54,129 bases of DNA, taken from assembly GCF_000172555.1 (NCBI RefSeq), contig NZ_ABOX02000051.1, positions 1 through 54,129 on the forward strand, written 5' to 3'. Below the pieces are notes generated by a model that worked only from the letters and a program-made list of their open reading frames with translations, had not been told where the DNA came from and searched no databases. The stretch is from Pedosphaera parvula Ellin514 (GTDB lineage: Bacteria; Verrucomicrobiota; Verrucomicrobiia; Limisphaerales; Pedosphaeraceae). A program made the translations under genes and the position numbers. Each line of letters starts with the position of its first letter. The first letter of the stretch is position 1. Shown piece by piece: positions 36,434-46,020 of this stretch.

Positions 36434-38119
36434 TTATGATCTGGGAGCGCGTCGCGTTCCAGCGCCCATCTGGCTCTCCTGCATGGTTTTGGTAAGACGG
36501 TCTCTGAAGGCAGGATCACGGTCCAACTGTTTCACGAACCATTGATTGAACGCATCCCCCTGACGAGCCTGGCGCACCATCGCCAAAAACTCAGGCAGTT
36601 CCTTATCCATCCTGCTCTGATCGAGGGGCAGAGATTTTTCGACATAAACGACGTATCCACCCTGATGAGACGGGATGAACTGGCTGACCTTGCCAACTGG
36701 GGTACTGAAGGCGACCTTCTTCAAAGTGGTAAAATCAATCCCTTTCTCTTCAAGTTCAGAAGGCAGACTGCGAGTGCTCAATGAAAAGGGCGGAAGATGT
36801 ATCGGCTTAACTTTGGCTTCTGCTGCAATTGCCGAGAAGCTCTTATTTTGCGCTAGGCCATTAGGAACGGTGTTGGTGGCAAAAGCCAATCCAGAAGCTT
36901 GCGCCTGCAGAAAGGCTTGGTAGTAGCGGTAGTCATTGCTCACCTTTTCTTCGATGCTCTTGAATGGAGGAACTTCACTTGGAAACCGCTGTTTAAAAGC
37001 GATAACGTAGGCTGCGGAGTGAGGAGCTACGATTGGACCAGCAAAAGGCTCTTGCTCAGTCAAACCAAATGCATTCTGTGTGAAAGATTCAGGAACATCC
37101 ATTCCCTGGGGTCCTTCGCCCCGGCTGAACGGAGCAGTAACGGATACCTTCAGGCCCTTTGCTTTGGCCAAGTCAGCAAAGGCAGCGGCATTTTTCTGAG
37201 GAAGTTTATCCAGTTCCTCTGCAAATGCGCCTGCGGCACGACGTGCATCCATCAAGGCAGTTTCGCGAATCATTTCTTCTTTGATCTTGGATTTGGCTTC
37301 CTCAGGGGTCTTGGCTTCACGATAGGCATTGGTGCCATATTGCTTGTAAACAGACTCCACATCCTGATCGATGTTGGTCATTCTGGACTGAGCCTGGCTC
37401 AAATAATTCGAGAGATTGAACTCCACATAATTGACCTGCACACGCTCAGGCAAAGTGTAAGAACTGGCATGACGATTATAAAATTCCTGCACGTCCGCAG
37501 GCTTTACGGTGACACCAGCCACGTAATTGGAAAGAGAAAAATTAACCAATAAGGCCGAAATCTCCTGATGCTCTTTTATATATAAATCCTTGGCTTCCTG
37601 AGGAGTGACCAGCTTTCCACTCAGGCCGGCAACTGAAAGCAGCTGTTGAATGCCCAATTCATGCTGCAAAAACCTTTGAAAGTCATTGGCGTCAAAATTG
37701 TTCGGCTTCAAGCCCTGATCAATAAATTGATCCAAAGATATTTTCCCTAACATTTCCCTGGCCATTTCGGCGACGGCCTGGGAACTGGGATGAATTCCAA
37801 ATTCCTCCTGCTTGGCGATGACGAACAAGCGTTGGTAGGTCTGGCGGTCCTCATTATAGCCCATGCGACTGGCGTTCGGGTCCGAACTCGGCCAGCGTCC
37901 GTTGCTGATGAAATAACCCAACTGTACTTCCCTGCTCGCATTGATAAATTGTTCTTGTGTGATGGGTTTGCCGTTGATGGTGCCGAACTGGCTGCTGTTG
38001 CCCAGCAATCCTGAGCCTATCCTCGAATTGGTAGGTCCGAAAATGACAAAGCTGATAATTGTGAGCGCAGCAATTACAATCCAAAGCCAGGCTTGATGAC
38101 GTCTAATAGTACCGAACAT
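36434..38119 (-). CDS. SurA/PpiD-like periplasmic folding factor
   Basis: 561 residues. One N-terminal membrane helix (WLWIVIAALTIISFVIFG) anchors it to the inner membrane. A SurA_N-like chaperone region follows (GKPITQEQFINASREVQLG, near 50-70; later DFQRFLQHELGIQQLLS). Two mid-protein parts resemble parvulin folds but lack a clear rotamase signature, so the isomerase activity is doubtful. PpiD-type proteins help newly exported proteins fold. The gene stands alone on the minus strand, 48 bp upstream of the pseudouridine synthase gene. Confidence 0.82.
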   Translation of the reverse strand: MFGTIRRHQAWLWIVIAALTIISFVIFGPTNSRIGSGLLGNSSQFGTINGKPITQEQFINASREVQLGYFISNGRWPSSDPNASRMGYNEDRQTYQRLFVIAKQEEFGIHPSSQAVAEMAREMLGKISLDQFIDQGLKPNNFDANDFQRFLQHELGIQQLLSVAGLSGKLVTPQEAKDLYIKEHQEISALLVNFSLSNYVAGVTVKPADVQEFYNRHASSYTLPERVQVNYVEFNLSNYLSQAQSRMTNIDQDVESVYKQYGTNAYREAKTPEEAKSKIKEEMIRETALMDARRAAGAFAEELDKLPQKNAAAFADLAKAKGLKVSVTAPFSRGEGPQGMDVPESFTQNAFGLTEQEPFAGPIVAPHSAAYVIAFKQRFPSEVPPFKSIEEKVSNDYRYYQAFLQAQASGLAFATNTVPNGLAQNKSFSAIAAEAKVKPIHLPPFSLSTRSLPSELEEKGIDFTTLKKVAFSTPVGKVSQFIPSHQGGYVVYVEKSLPLDQSRMDKELPEFLAMVRQARQGDAFNQWFVKQLDRDPAFRDRLTKTMQESQMGAGTRRAPRS

Positions 38120-38258
38120 ATCTTTTTTGTTATATAGGAGCGGTCACCCTAACCGCGCGCCCCAAGGCTGGTCAAACGCAAAAGCAGCCTTTTTTGCGCA
38201 ACTTTGTCCCTAAATCCAACTTTACAACCCCCAGCCGCTTATGCCACCCTCTCCGCAT

Positions 38259-38651
38259 ATGCTTAGCATTAAGAAACTTTGGCCATTTTTATTACTGCCA
38301 CTCCTCATCGCAGGCTGCACCACCACTCCGGCGTCCTTCACTAATTTGACCCCACAGGATCAGCTTCGCAACGCCAATAACCTTTATCCGGTGGAGGTTG
38401 CCTTTAATTCACGCCAACAAACTCTGCGTTGGGACAGTGTCCGCCCGTCGGTGGTGATCGGAACCGATTTCTTCCCAATGAAACAGACACCCCTGATGAA
38501 GAACCGGTATGAGACTCTCGTGCCCATTCCTCCGGGGAACAAAGTCGTCTATTACCGCTTTAGGATCGATTACGACTACACTGGATTTGGCAAGCCGGGA
38601 ACCAACAGCACTCTTTCCGACGTTTACAGAATCCAGGTTATTGATAAATAA
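38259..38651 (+). CDS. Small lipoprotein, unknown function
   Basis: 130 residues from ATG 38259 (ATG 38241 is the alternative). A canonical lipobox LIAGC follows the leader MLSIKKLWPFLLLPLL. The mature part is beta-rich (NLYPVEVAFNSRQQTLRWD; KVVYYRFRIDYDY), like small Ig-like surface lipoproteins. No family recognised. It diverges from the folding-factor gene. Confidence 0.75.
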   Translation: MLSIKKLWPFLLLPLLIAGCTTTPASFTNLTPQDQLRNANNLYPVEVAFNSRQQTLRWDSVRPSVVIGTDFFPMKQTPLMKNRYETLVPIPPGNKVVYYRFRIDYDYTGFGKPGTNSTLSDVYRIQVIDK

Positions 38652-38666
38652 CCTGCCGCAAGGCGC

Positions 38667-39935
38667 TTAGGAAAGCTTCCCATCTCCGCGAGGCCGGAAA
38701 GCGGCCTCGTAAAGTTCCACAAAATCCTTTTCCGATACGGCGCGGGGATTAAAGGTGGCAGTCCACTGATTGGCGGCTTCGGCCGCCATTATTTTTATCT
38801 TTGAACGGTCCACTCCACAATCAGCAAGAGACCGGGGAATTTGTGCCAAGTTCAGGAGACCTTCCAGACGGGCAATAAGCGCTTCCAAGGCTTCGTGATG
38901 TCCATCGCTCGCACAGGCGATCTCCGGCGCTGAGGCCAGTTCCGCATATCCCTTTCTGGCAATTGCATCCTGCCCGTTGAATCGCACCACTAGCGGCAGC
39001 ATGATTCCCACCGCCTGACCATGGACCACACCAAAATGAGCTGTGAGCGGATTGGCTGCGGCATGAATTGCACCCAGCATGCTGTTTTCAATGGCAGTAC
39101 CCGCCAGAGCCGCACCCAGCAACATTCTCCCGCGCGCCTCCAGATTTTTTGGCTCCCGCATCACGGTAGGAAAGCTATTAACGGTCAGCTTGAAAGCTTC
39201 GTGAGAATACATCAGCGAAAGCGCGTTTCTCTTTTTCGTCACTGCGGTTTCGACCGCATGAGCAATGGTATCAATCCCGGTGCAAGCCGCCACCCGCGCA
39301 GGCTGCGATAAGGTCAGGACCGGATCAAGAATGGCAATACGCGCTGCTGCTTTAGGATCGCCACAGGCCATTTTTTGATGGGTCTTCTCATCCGCGATGA
39401 GCGCGAAAGATTGGCACTCGCTGCCAGTTCCGGCGGTCGTGGGAATCGCGATCAAAGGCAGCATTGGTTTGGCCGCCTTCCCCATGCCCCAATAATCCTG
39501 TATGCGCCCGCCGTTGGTGAGAAGAAAGTTGCAGCCCTTGGCCGTATCCATGCTACTGCCCCCACCCAAACCAATTATGCTGTCGATCCCGGCCTCTCTG
39601 GCCACGGCCACGCATTCATCCACATCCTGAGTGTTTGGATTCTCACGCGCTTTTCCGTAGAGAACGACTGAGATTCCTGAAGCCTCCAGGATGCGCTGCA
39701 CCCGTTCGGCATGTCCGGCCGCCACAATACCCGAGTCAGTTACCAGCAGTGACTTTCGGGCACCAAGGCCGCGCGCCAGTTCACCCAGACGCTCCACGCT
39801 GTTCGCACCAAATATTAGCCGCGTACGAGGTTGATGATCGAAGGAAATGGAACCGGGCTCGAGATCAGCGGTGACTTGGACCGAAGGATGGGTGTTTTGC
39901 ACCGTCTCTTTCTGGCTATGTGCGGCTGATGACAT
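38667..39935 (-). CDS. Iron-containing alcohol dehydrogenase (group III)
   Basis: 422 residues. The nucleotide site GLGGGSSMDTAKG (122-134) and all four metal ligands are present: D222, H226 (GIDTIAHAVE), H291 and H305 (AIHAAANPL ... VVHGQ), spaced as in FucO-type enzymes. The position of FucO His267 is Asn295 here, a variant found in some subfamilies. It interconverts an alcohol and an aldehyde with NAD(P). It is the last gene of the six-gene unit, 70 bp after the aldehyde dehydrogenase-like gene; the substrate is unknown. Confidence 0.9.
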   Translation of the reverse strand: MSSAAHSQKETVQNTHPSVQVTADLEPGSISFDHQPRTRLIFGANSVERLGELARGLGARKSLLVTDSGIVAAGHAERVQRILEASGISVVLYGKARENPNTQDVDECVAVAREAGIDSIIGLGGGSSMDTAKGCNFLLTNGGRIQDYWGMGKAAKPMLPLIAIPTTAGTGSECQSFALIADEKTHQKMACGDPKAAARIAILDPVLTLSQPARVAACTGIDTIAHAVETAVTKKRNALSLMYSHEAFKLTVNSFPTVMREPKNLEARGRMLLGAALAGTAIENSMLGAIHAAANPLTAHFGVVHGQAVGIMLPLVVRFNGQDAIARKGYAELASAPEIACASDGHHEALEALIARLEGLLNLAQIPRSLADCGVDRSKIKIMAAEAANQWTATFNPRAVSEKDFVELYEAAFRPRGDGKLS

Positions 39936-40005
39936 GGTTTACGCAACTTTTATTCGGCCCACTACAGTTCTCCAATCTGACGGCACCCTGTTCATTTCTG
40001 TTCAA

Positions 40006-41448
40006 TCAAATATCCTTCGAGCGTTCGATTGACCGGCGCTTATAAAGAAATTCGAACATGTTCCCTTCGTGGGGTTGCTCCCATGAAATCTTCATGGTGG
40101 AAATCGGTCCAAGGTTCAGTCGTTCGATATGCGATGATTCCAACAATTGATCAATAAAAGCCTGATCTTTCGTAATGGCAGTTACGACCAGTGATGGACC
40201 AATCCGATTTAACATCTCGGCTTGCGGCACCTCAACCACGCTGGCGTAGGGACATAGAAACTCACGATTTGCGAGCGGGTGCGCAAAGGAATTGCATAGC
40301 ACAATGGTCGGCCTTAAATAAATCCCGCCTTCAAAAGTAACTTTTCGCGGGCCATTTCGGTAACTGGCCGTAACGTCGGCAGCTCCGGCAGTTTTCAAGT
40401 CCTGCTCAATCGCGCCATCGATGTACTCCGCCATTTTTGGATTGGCGAAGCCGGACAAACGCGCGTTCTCATCCGCGGCAGACAACGGAGCAATCGGCCC
40501 CAACTTCTTCGCCAGGGCATTCGCGATTTCAGCCGCATACTTGGGCACCACCACCGCCGAGGCATTAATACAACTACGCCCGCCATTATCGGAAATGGAA
40601 CCAGCAATCAAATCAATGAATTCGGGCCAGTGTTCAATCTGATCCTCTCCGATCAAAACCTTGCTGTATCCCGGCCCATGAATTTGAATCGCCGGATTGT
40701 TCGCGTAGCGATCGGTGGTGGCTTTGTCACCAAAGATCAAGGCACGACCGCAGGATTTCAGAATTTCGGCAGCGCCTTCATGGTCAGTTGGATAAAAACC
40801 AAAAGCTTCGGCCGGACAGCCGGCAGCCATAAAAGCATAAATCAGCCGCAAAGGCGTCCAGGGTTCTTCACGCCCCGGCTTGATTATGACCGGCATCTTC
40901 AACGCAATGGCCGGCAGCCAAAGTGAATTCACGGCTGGAGAATTACTCGGCATGACCAGGCCCAGTGCCTGGGTCGTCGGATAATAACTGATGGGAGTGC
41001 CGAACTGTTGGCCATAACCCTTGTCCAGAATCGAAAGATCGAGCCCGCGCGTGAGGCCATTCAAAATTGTGCGCATGTTCGTGAGCGCATGATGAATTTT
41101 GGCCATGTTCCGCCGCACCATTGCATGCGGCAATCCGCTGGTGGCGGACAAGGTTTCCAGATATTGCCGGGCCGATTGGGTATGCCCTTTATCACCCAGC
41201 GGCAACGTGCCGTTCAGGAATAACTCACCAGCCTTCGCGCTGATTTCAATGAGCTGTTCGGTGGTAAACTTTTTTAGGGCCGCACGTGATTCCCCAATCC
41301 GTTGCAAATCCTTGCGAATGATACCGGCATTCACCTGGCTGATCGAAACCAGTGGGGCACCGGTCCGATGATCCGTGATGTTTACCTTGTCGAGACTCTC
41401 GTAGGCCTTGCCTCGTCGTAGAGCCGGGATGTGCGGAAGGTCACTCAT
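40006..41448 (-). CDS. Aldehyde dehydrogenase-fold protein, probably acyl-CoA reductase type
   Basis: 480 residues. The fold is shown by LGLVMPSNSPAVNSLWLPA (163-181), KPG (190-192) and the nucleophile C293 in NGGRSCINASAVVVP. The ELGGK motif carrying the general-base Glu of hydrolytic aldehyde dehydrogenases is absent; the region reads HGPGYSKVLIG. Acylating dehydrogenases and LuxC-type reductases also lack that Glu, so I infer a CoA- or enzyme-bound acyl intermediate. The first 140 residues are unusually helical. Between the acyl-activating and alcohol dehydrogenase genes, it fits the middle step of carboxylate/alcohol conversion. Confidence 0.85.
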   Translation of the reverse strand: MSDLPHIPALRRGKAYESLDKVNITDHRTGAPLVSISQVNAGIIRKDLQRIGESRAALKKFTTEQLIEISAKAGELFLNGTLPLGDKGHTQSARQYLETLSATSGLPHAMVRRNMAKIHHALTNMRTILNGLTRGLDLSILDKGYGQQFGTPISYYPTTQALGLVMPSNSPAVNSLWLPAIALKMPVIIKPGREEPWTPLRLIYAFMAAGCPAEAFGFYPTDHEGAAEILKSCGRALIFGDKATTDRYANNPAIQIHGPGYSKVLIGEDQIEHWPEFIDLIAGSISDNGGRSCINASAVVVPKYAAEIANALAKKLGPIAPLSAADENARLSGFANPKMAEYIDGAIEQDLKTAGAADVTASYRNGPRKVTFEGGIYLRPTIVLCNSFAHPLANREFLCPYASVVEVPQAEMLNRIGPSLVVTAITKDQAFIDQLLESSHIERLNLGPISTMKISWEQPHEGNMFEFLYKRRSIERSKDI

Positions 41449-41489
41449 ATAAGCATGCCTGTTGCGTCCTGCAAATACATGGTGTCAGA

Positions 41490-42557
41490 TTAGTAAACGC
41501 CTTCGACTATATTCTTTTCCATCGCGCCGAAGGGCCGCACTTCCGCCACGCCATCCCAAGCGTAAGGGGCGCGTGGTTCGCGACGAATCGCTTCATCGCG
41601 TTCGAGAAAACGTGGCATGAAAAATTCCCTGGTCAATGTGGTCAGCTCCACCCTACCCCACTCTCCATAATTCTTTACTTTAGTTGTGTCGCTGGGATCA
41701 ACAATTCGCAGGACCGCCCTGGGCTGCGGAGCATAATAGGTGATTGAAAAATTATCTTCCGGACGCAAAGGCACGCTGGCGGCCAATCCCATCAAGGTGT
41801 TGCCATAAGTTGGATAGAAGCCGATCCGGCCTTCCAGGACTTCCTCCACAATAAAACGGACGTATTGCGGAGCCATGGTGGTGCCGCCACAGAACACACC
41901 GCGGATGCCAGCGTCCCACAAATTAATCTTCTCTCCCAAAGCTTCGAGCAGTTTTGGAGTCGTGAAAAGGGCGCTGATTTTGCGGTGCTTCAAAATGGTA
42001 ACCGCCTGATCCACCACATGATCCATGTAAGCGCGGGCTTGCTCAAACTGCTTGTTCGAGATCACCTTTTTCACCCAGCGTGGATCTAGATCGACAAAAT
42101 AGCAGGAACTGCCACGCACGTTGGCCAAATGCTCGACGGCCAGGCGCAGACGGCGCGGGCCGGTTGGCCCAACCATCAACCAATTTTTCCCCTTTGGGAA
42201 ATGCTCATCAGGCAGCTTTTCGGAAAACTCTCTGTAATCCACCTTGTAATCATCCCAGCCGATGCGTTGCTTGGGCATTCCGGTGGTGCCGCCAGTTTCG
42301 AAGACGTTGAAGGGACGGCCTTGATATTTTTTGGGCACCCAAACCTCATTCTGCAGATCGCGCAGCCATTCATCCTGGAAATGCGGGAATTTAACCATGT
42401 CCGCAAAAGTATTTATTTCCTTGCGAGGATCGAAATTTTTCTTCGCCCAATCGAGCCAGAAGGAACATCCGGTTTCGGGGTTGAAGTGCCATTCAATGAT
42501 TTCGCCCAGGTGCGCATCGAGTTGGGTCCTGGCTTGCTCGGGAGTGAGTTGGGTCAT
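41490..42557 (-). CDS. AMP-forming acyl-activating enzyme (PaaK/LuxE-like)
   Basis: 355 residues. The AMP-binding motif is FETGGTTGMPKQRIGWDDY (about 88-106); further support is GGTTMAPQYVRF and PTYGNTLMG near the adenylate pocket. It is shorter than typical phenylacetate-CoA ligases (about 430), with the small C-terminal domain reduced. It should activate a carboxylic acid with ATP, either to a CoA thioester or an enzyme-bound acyl form as in LuxE. It lies between the transporter and the reductase-like gene; the substrate is not readable. Confidence 0.83.
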   Translation of the reverse strand: MTQLTPEQARTQLDAHLGEIIEWHFNPETGCSFWLDWAKKNFDPRKEINTFADMVKFPHFQDEWLRDLQNEVWVPKKYQGRPFNVFETGGTTGMPKQRIGWDDYKVDYREFSEKLPDEHFPKGKNWLMVGPTGPRRLRLAVEHLANVRGSSCYFVDLDPRWVKKVISNKQFEQARAYMDHVVDQAVTILKHRKISALFTTPKLLEALGEKINLWDAGIRGVFCGGTTMAPQYVRFIVEEVLEGRIGFYPTYGNTLMGLAASVPLRPEDNFSITYYAPQPRAVLRIVDPSDTTKVKNYGEWGRVELTTLTREFFMPRFLERDEAIRREPRAPYAWDGVAEVRPFGAMEKNIVEGVY

Positions 42558-42575
42558 AGCGGAAATTGCTTGAGT

Positions 42576-44321
42576 TTAACGGCTGGCGACCGTGGATTTG
42601 GATTCTACCGTTGTTTCCACCGGCTCAGCTTTGGGTTCGGGCAACAAAAAAGTAAGCACCAGCGCGATGGCGAAGACTGCCGTCCCCACGATGCCGGCCG
42701 CAATGGCAACCTGATCGAAAGTGGATTTGGCGCCCGCCATCGGAGCAATAATATTTGTGGTCAATAATGCTGCCGAAGTGCCAAGCATGCGGCCACCCAC
42801 ATTGGTGGCGAAGCTGCCCCCTGTCCCACGCAAATGCAACGGAAACACTCTGGGCAGATACTCACCAAAGTAACTGAACTGCGCGACAATCAAGAGACCG
42901 CAAACGAAAATTCCCCACTGCATCTCGACAGCGGAATGTTTGTAGAACATCCAATAAGTAAGCGGGAGCATGATTAGGCCGGGAATTAAAAATAGTCGCA
43001 ACAGGTTCCGCCGGGAAATGGCTGTCACCAATAAGATGGCCAGAATAATTCTTCCCACCAGGCCACCTGATTCTTGAGCTCCTTGCATGACGTTGCCCTG
43101 CTTTTTTACAGCCACATCGAAGGGTTCCTGCTGGTCTCGATTATCACCCAATTGCTTCAGAATCTTTTCGCGATCGATCACCGCCTTTTTCGCTTCGGGC
43201 TTGGACTGAGTCAGTTCCGTAAGGTTGGTGTCGAGCTGGCTGATGTGAGCGCCGAGTGTTGCGAGTTGGGCTTTGGCAGTTGTTTTCTGAACTTCGTCAG
43301 CATCGGGGTTATCAATGGTCTTTTTCGCCGACCTTATCTGAGTGCGGGTTCGGCCACGCTGCACGGTCAATTCCTCCAAGCCAGGAACATCACTCAAGGC
43401 CTGATGGAAAGCCGGCAGTGCCGCGAGCAAATCTGTATTGAGCTTGCGGGCATCGTCCTGAAGAGGCTTGAGAGCTTTGCGTTGTTCTGCAAGTTCCGGC
43501 AGGCCGGGAGCAACCCGCAATGGTGTGAGTTGCAGCGCGCCGAAAGCCGCAGCATAGGCACAGGCTGAAAGCAAGGCTGTGACCAGCGTCACCCGACGCA
43601 GTTCAGGTGCGAACAAAGCGCCGAAGCTGGGCCGTTTGAGAGTGCCAGCCTGCTTTTTCTCGCGCCAGGTCTGCGACTCAGGAACGAAGGGAAGCAGGAC
43701 CATGATTGGAATCGCTGGCAGTATGCCGGTCATGAGCGCGTAGCGCCAGGCGGCGTGGCCATTAAAAATGTCGGGCAATGGCAATGTCGGCAACGTATTG
43801 GCACGAGTGATGATCCAGGCATTGATCCCGGTTACGAGCAGACCGCCTAACGATGCAAAAGCCTGTGTGCTGCCAAGGACGATTTCCTTCCGCCGCTTTT
43901 GCGGAAAGAGTTCGGCCAGCCAGGTAATCGCAGCCACAAACTCCACGCAGACACCGATGAAGGTCAGGCAGCGAAAGAACACAAACATCCCCAGACTCGT
44001 GCTAAAGGCCGCTGCAAAGGGTGAGAGTGAATAGACAAGAATGCTGGCCACCATGATTCGCTTGCGGCCGAAGCGATCGATGAGCCATCCGCCCAAAAGT
44101 CCGAACACACCACCGCACAGTGCACTCAGCCAAAGAATATTGCCCATCCACTTCGTAACCAGCGGATTGTTCGCCGGCACCTGAAGCAATTCGGCGATTG
44201 CTGGCACCCCCACGAGCGGGGTCATCAGCAACTCATAGGTGTCGAACAGAAACCCAATGCTCGCAATAATGATTACAAGCCACTGGGTTATCGTGAAGCG
44301 GGATGGGGATTCAGAAGTCAT
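42576..44321 (-). CDS. MFS transporter with a periplasmic coiled-coil insert
   Basis: 581 residues, 12 predicted membrane helices; MFS signature GGWLIDRFGRKRI in the 2-3 loop. Family members are usually 400-460 residues. The surplus is a Lys/Glu/Gln-rich, probably coiled-coil stretch at about residues 277-415 between helices 7 and 8, facing the periplasm. It resembles the organic-acid/aromatic-acid branch of the superfamily. The gene lies between the propeller and acyl-activating genes with gaps of about 20 bp, so it probably imports the pathway's substrate; alternatively it exports a product. Confidence 0.88.
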   Translation of the reverse strand: MTSESPSRFTITQWLVIIIASIGFLFDTYELLMTPLVGVPAIAELLQVPANNPLVTKWMGNILWLSALCGGVFGLLGGWLIDRFGRKRIMVASILVYSLSPFAAAFSTSLGMFVFFRCLTFIGVCVEFVAAITWLAELFPQKRRKEIVLGSTQAFASLGGLLVTGINAWIITRANTLPTLPLPDIFNGHAAWRYALMTGILPAIPIMVLLPFVPESQTWREKKQAGTLKRPSFGALFAPELRRVTLVTALLSACAYAAAFGALQLTPLRVAPGLPELAEQRKALKPLQDDARKLNTDLLAALPAFHQALSDVPGLEELTVQRGRTRTQIRSAKKTIDNPDADEVQKTTAKAQLATLGAHISQLDTNLTELTQSKPEAKKAVIDREKILKQLGDNRDQQEPFDVAVKKQGNVMQGAQESGGLVGRIILAILLVTAISRRNLLRLFLIPGLIMLPLTYWMFYKHSAVEMQWGIFVCGLLIVAQFSYFGEYLPRVFPLHLRGTGGSFATNVGGRMLGTSAALLTTNIIAPMAGAKSTFDQVAIAAGIVGTAVFAIALVLTFLLPEPKAEPVETTVESKSTVASR

Positions 44322-44343
44322 GTGGCGCCGGAGATTGAAGGCA

Positions 44344-45963
44344 CTACTTCTGGATGTCCACCTTGGCAGGTTGATCCTTCAACGCGTCCGCTTTCGATTC
44401 ATCATGGAATGAATAGAGGTGCGTGTTGGAAGCCACGTAAATGGAACCATTGGCCACCACTGGAGTGGAGTAAACCGGAGCGCCCAGGTTCGTTTCACTG
44501 ATGATCTTCTTTTCCTTGGAGGCAGCCATCACGATGAAATCGCCATCTTCATCACCGGCGTAGAGCTTGCCATCGGCCACCATTGTGGAACCCCACATAT
44601 GCGCTTTCATGTCATGCGTCCAATAAAGCTTGCCGGTCTCAGCATCGAGGCAATGGATGAAACCCGAGAAATCGCCCACAAACAACAGGCCCGTTTTCGG
44701 ATCAATCGAAACGGTTGAAAGACTGCGATGAATTTTGTCGTACGACCAAATTTTGCCGGTCTTGGTGATGTCGCCCGTTTTAGTTGCATCGATGCAGGTC
44801 AGGTTACCAACTCCTTCGCCATGTTCCGGATCTTGTCCAACGGCAACGTAAATGCGGTTTTTGTAAAGCACAGGAGTTGCGTTTACTTCGCTGGGGCCAT
44901 CGGCGGCTGGATATTTGTAAGGCTTGCCATCTTTGTCAGCCTTGTGTTCCGGAGGATTGCAGTCGTACCACCAGGCTTTCTTAAGATAACTCGTATCGCC
45001 TTCCTTCACCGGCTTGGCATCGAAGGCATAGCAGAAGCCGTCGCCACCGCCAAAGAAAACCAGTTGCTTGCCATTCACAACTCCAGCTGAAGGAGAGCTC
45101 CATTGACCGTGAAAAATATGCGGCCCAATGTGAGCATCATCTTCGCCCATCAATTCACCCGTCTTTTTGTTCAGGGCGATGAAGCTCGGAGAATTGGGTG
45201 AAGGAATGTTCGAGTGCGTCCAGTCCTGACCGTTGGAGGTGCAGACATAAATCATGTCCCCCAGAACCAGGATTGAACAATTAGAGGCGTTGTGCGGGAA
45301 GACACCCAGTTCATCCATCATGTCGTAACGCCAGATGATATCGGCATCCTTAGGCCCGATCTTGGCTTTAGGTTTGCCGGGTCCAACTACGTATTGCGCC
45401 TCGTCGGTGAAAGGACCTTGATTGCCATTGGCCTGGCCGTTCAGATTCAGACAGAGGACTTCACAACGACTTGTCACCACGTAGACGCGATCCCCTTCCA
45501 CACAAGGAGAAGAGAGCAGGCCGAGATTTTCCCAGTCGTTCACCTTGCCGGAAGCCAGCTTGGGGACCACCAGTTGCCAGAGAAAGTCGCCGGTTTTTTC
45601 GTCGAAACAGAGGAGGATGCTGCGGTCGCCTTGATGTTGAGGGTCGCGCGGGTTTTCATTATTGGTGCCGATCAACACCTTGCCATTGGCAACCACCACG
45701 TTGCCGTAACTTTGCGATCCCAGTTTCGCCACCCACTTGACGTTCTTGGTGGTCTTCATGTCCACATCGTCGGTCCCGGACTTCAATTTGCCGGGATCGA
45801 AATGATCGGGGAGGCCGGTTTCAGGCGAGTAGAAATTGCGGGCAGGATCAGATCCGCCCCAGCGCGGCCAATCAGCAGCAAAGGCGCTGGGCAGCAACAG
45901 GCTGACACCAACAACACCGGTCAGCAAGGTGGTGGAAAGAAACTTGTGATTCACTGTTTTCAT
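44344..45963 (-). CDS. Secreted PQQ-like beta-propeller protein
   Basis: 539 residues. Signal peptide ends near PSAFA. The mature protein has repeated propeller blades with the PQQ-repeat pattern (GKVLIGTNNENPRDPQ; LLCFDEKTGDFLWQLV; IHCLDAETGKLYWTH; SIYVASNTHLYSF). The catalytic Asp and adjacent-cysteine features of quinoprotein alcohol dehydrogenases are not evident, and no heme site is present, so a binding role is as likely as a redox role. Second gene of the unit, paralogous to its neighbour. Confidence 0.88.
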   Translation of the reverse strand: MKTVNHKFLSTTLLTGVVGVSLLLPSAFAADWPRWGGSDPARNFYSPETGLPDHFDPGKLKSGTDDVDMKTTKNVKWVAKLGSQSYGNVVVANGKVLIGTNNENPRDPQHQGDRSILLCFDEKTGDFLWQLVVPKLASGKVNDWENLGLLSSPCVEGDRVYVVTSRCEVLCLNLNGQANGNQGPFTDEAQYVVGPGKPKAKIGPKDADIIWRYDMMDELGVFPHNASNCSILVLGDMIYVCTSNGQDWTHSNIPSPNSPSFIALNKKTGELMGEDDAHIGPHIFHGQWSSPSAGVVNGKQLVFFGGGDGFCYAFDAKPVKEGDTSYLKKAWWYDCNPPEHKADKDGKPYKYPAADGPSEVNATPVLYKNRIYVAVGQDPEHGEGVGNLTCIDATKTGDITKTGKIWSYDKIHRSLSTVSIDPKTGLLFVGDFSGFIHCLDAETGKLYWTHDMKAHMWGSTMVADGKLYAGDEDGDFIVMAASKEKKIISETNLGAPVYSTPVVANGSIYVASNTHLYSFHDESKADALKDQPAKVDIQK

Positions 45964-46020
45964 GTTCTTTTGTCAGGGCTGGATAACTCTATTTAACCTG
46001 CTCTGTTTGATTCTTTAAAT

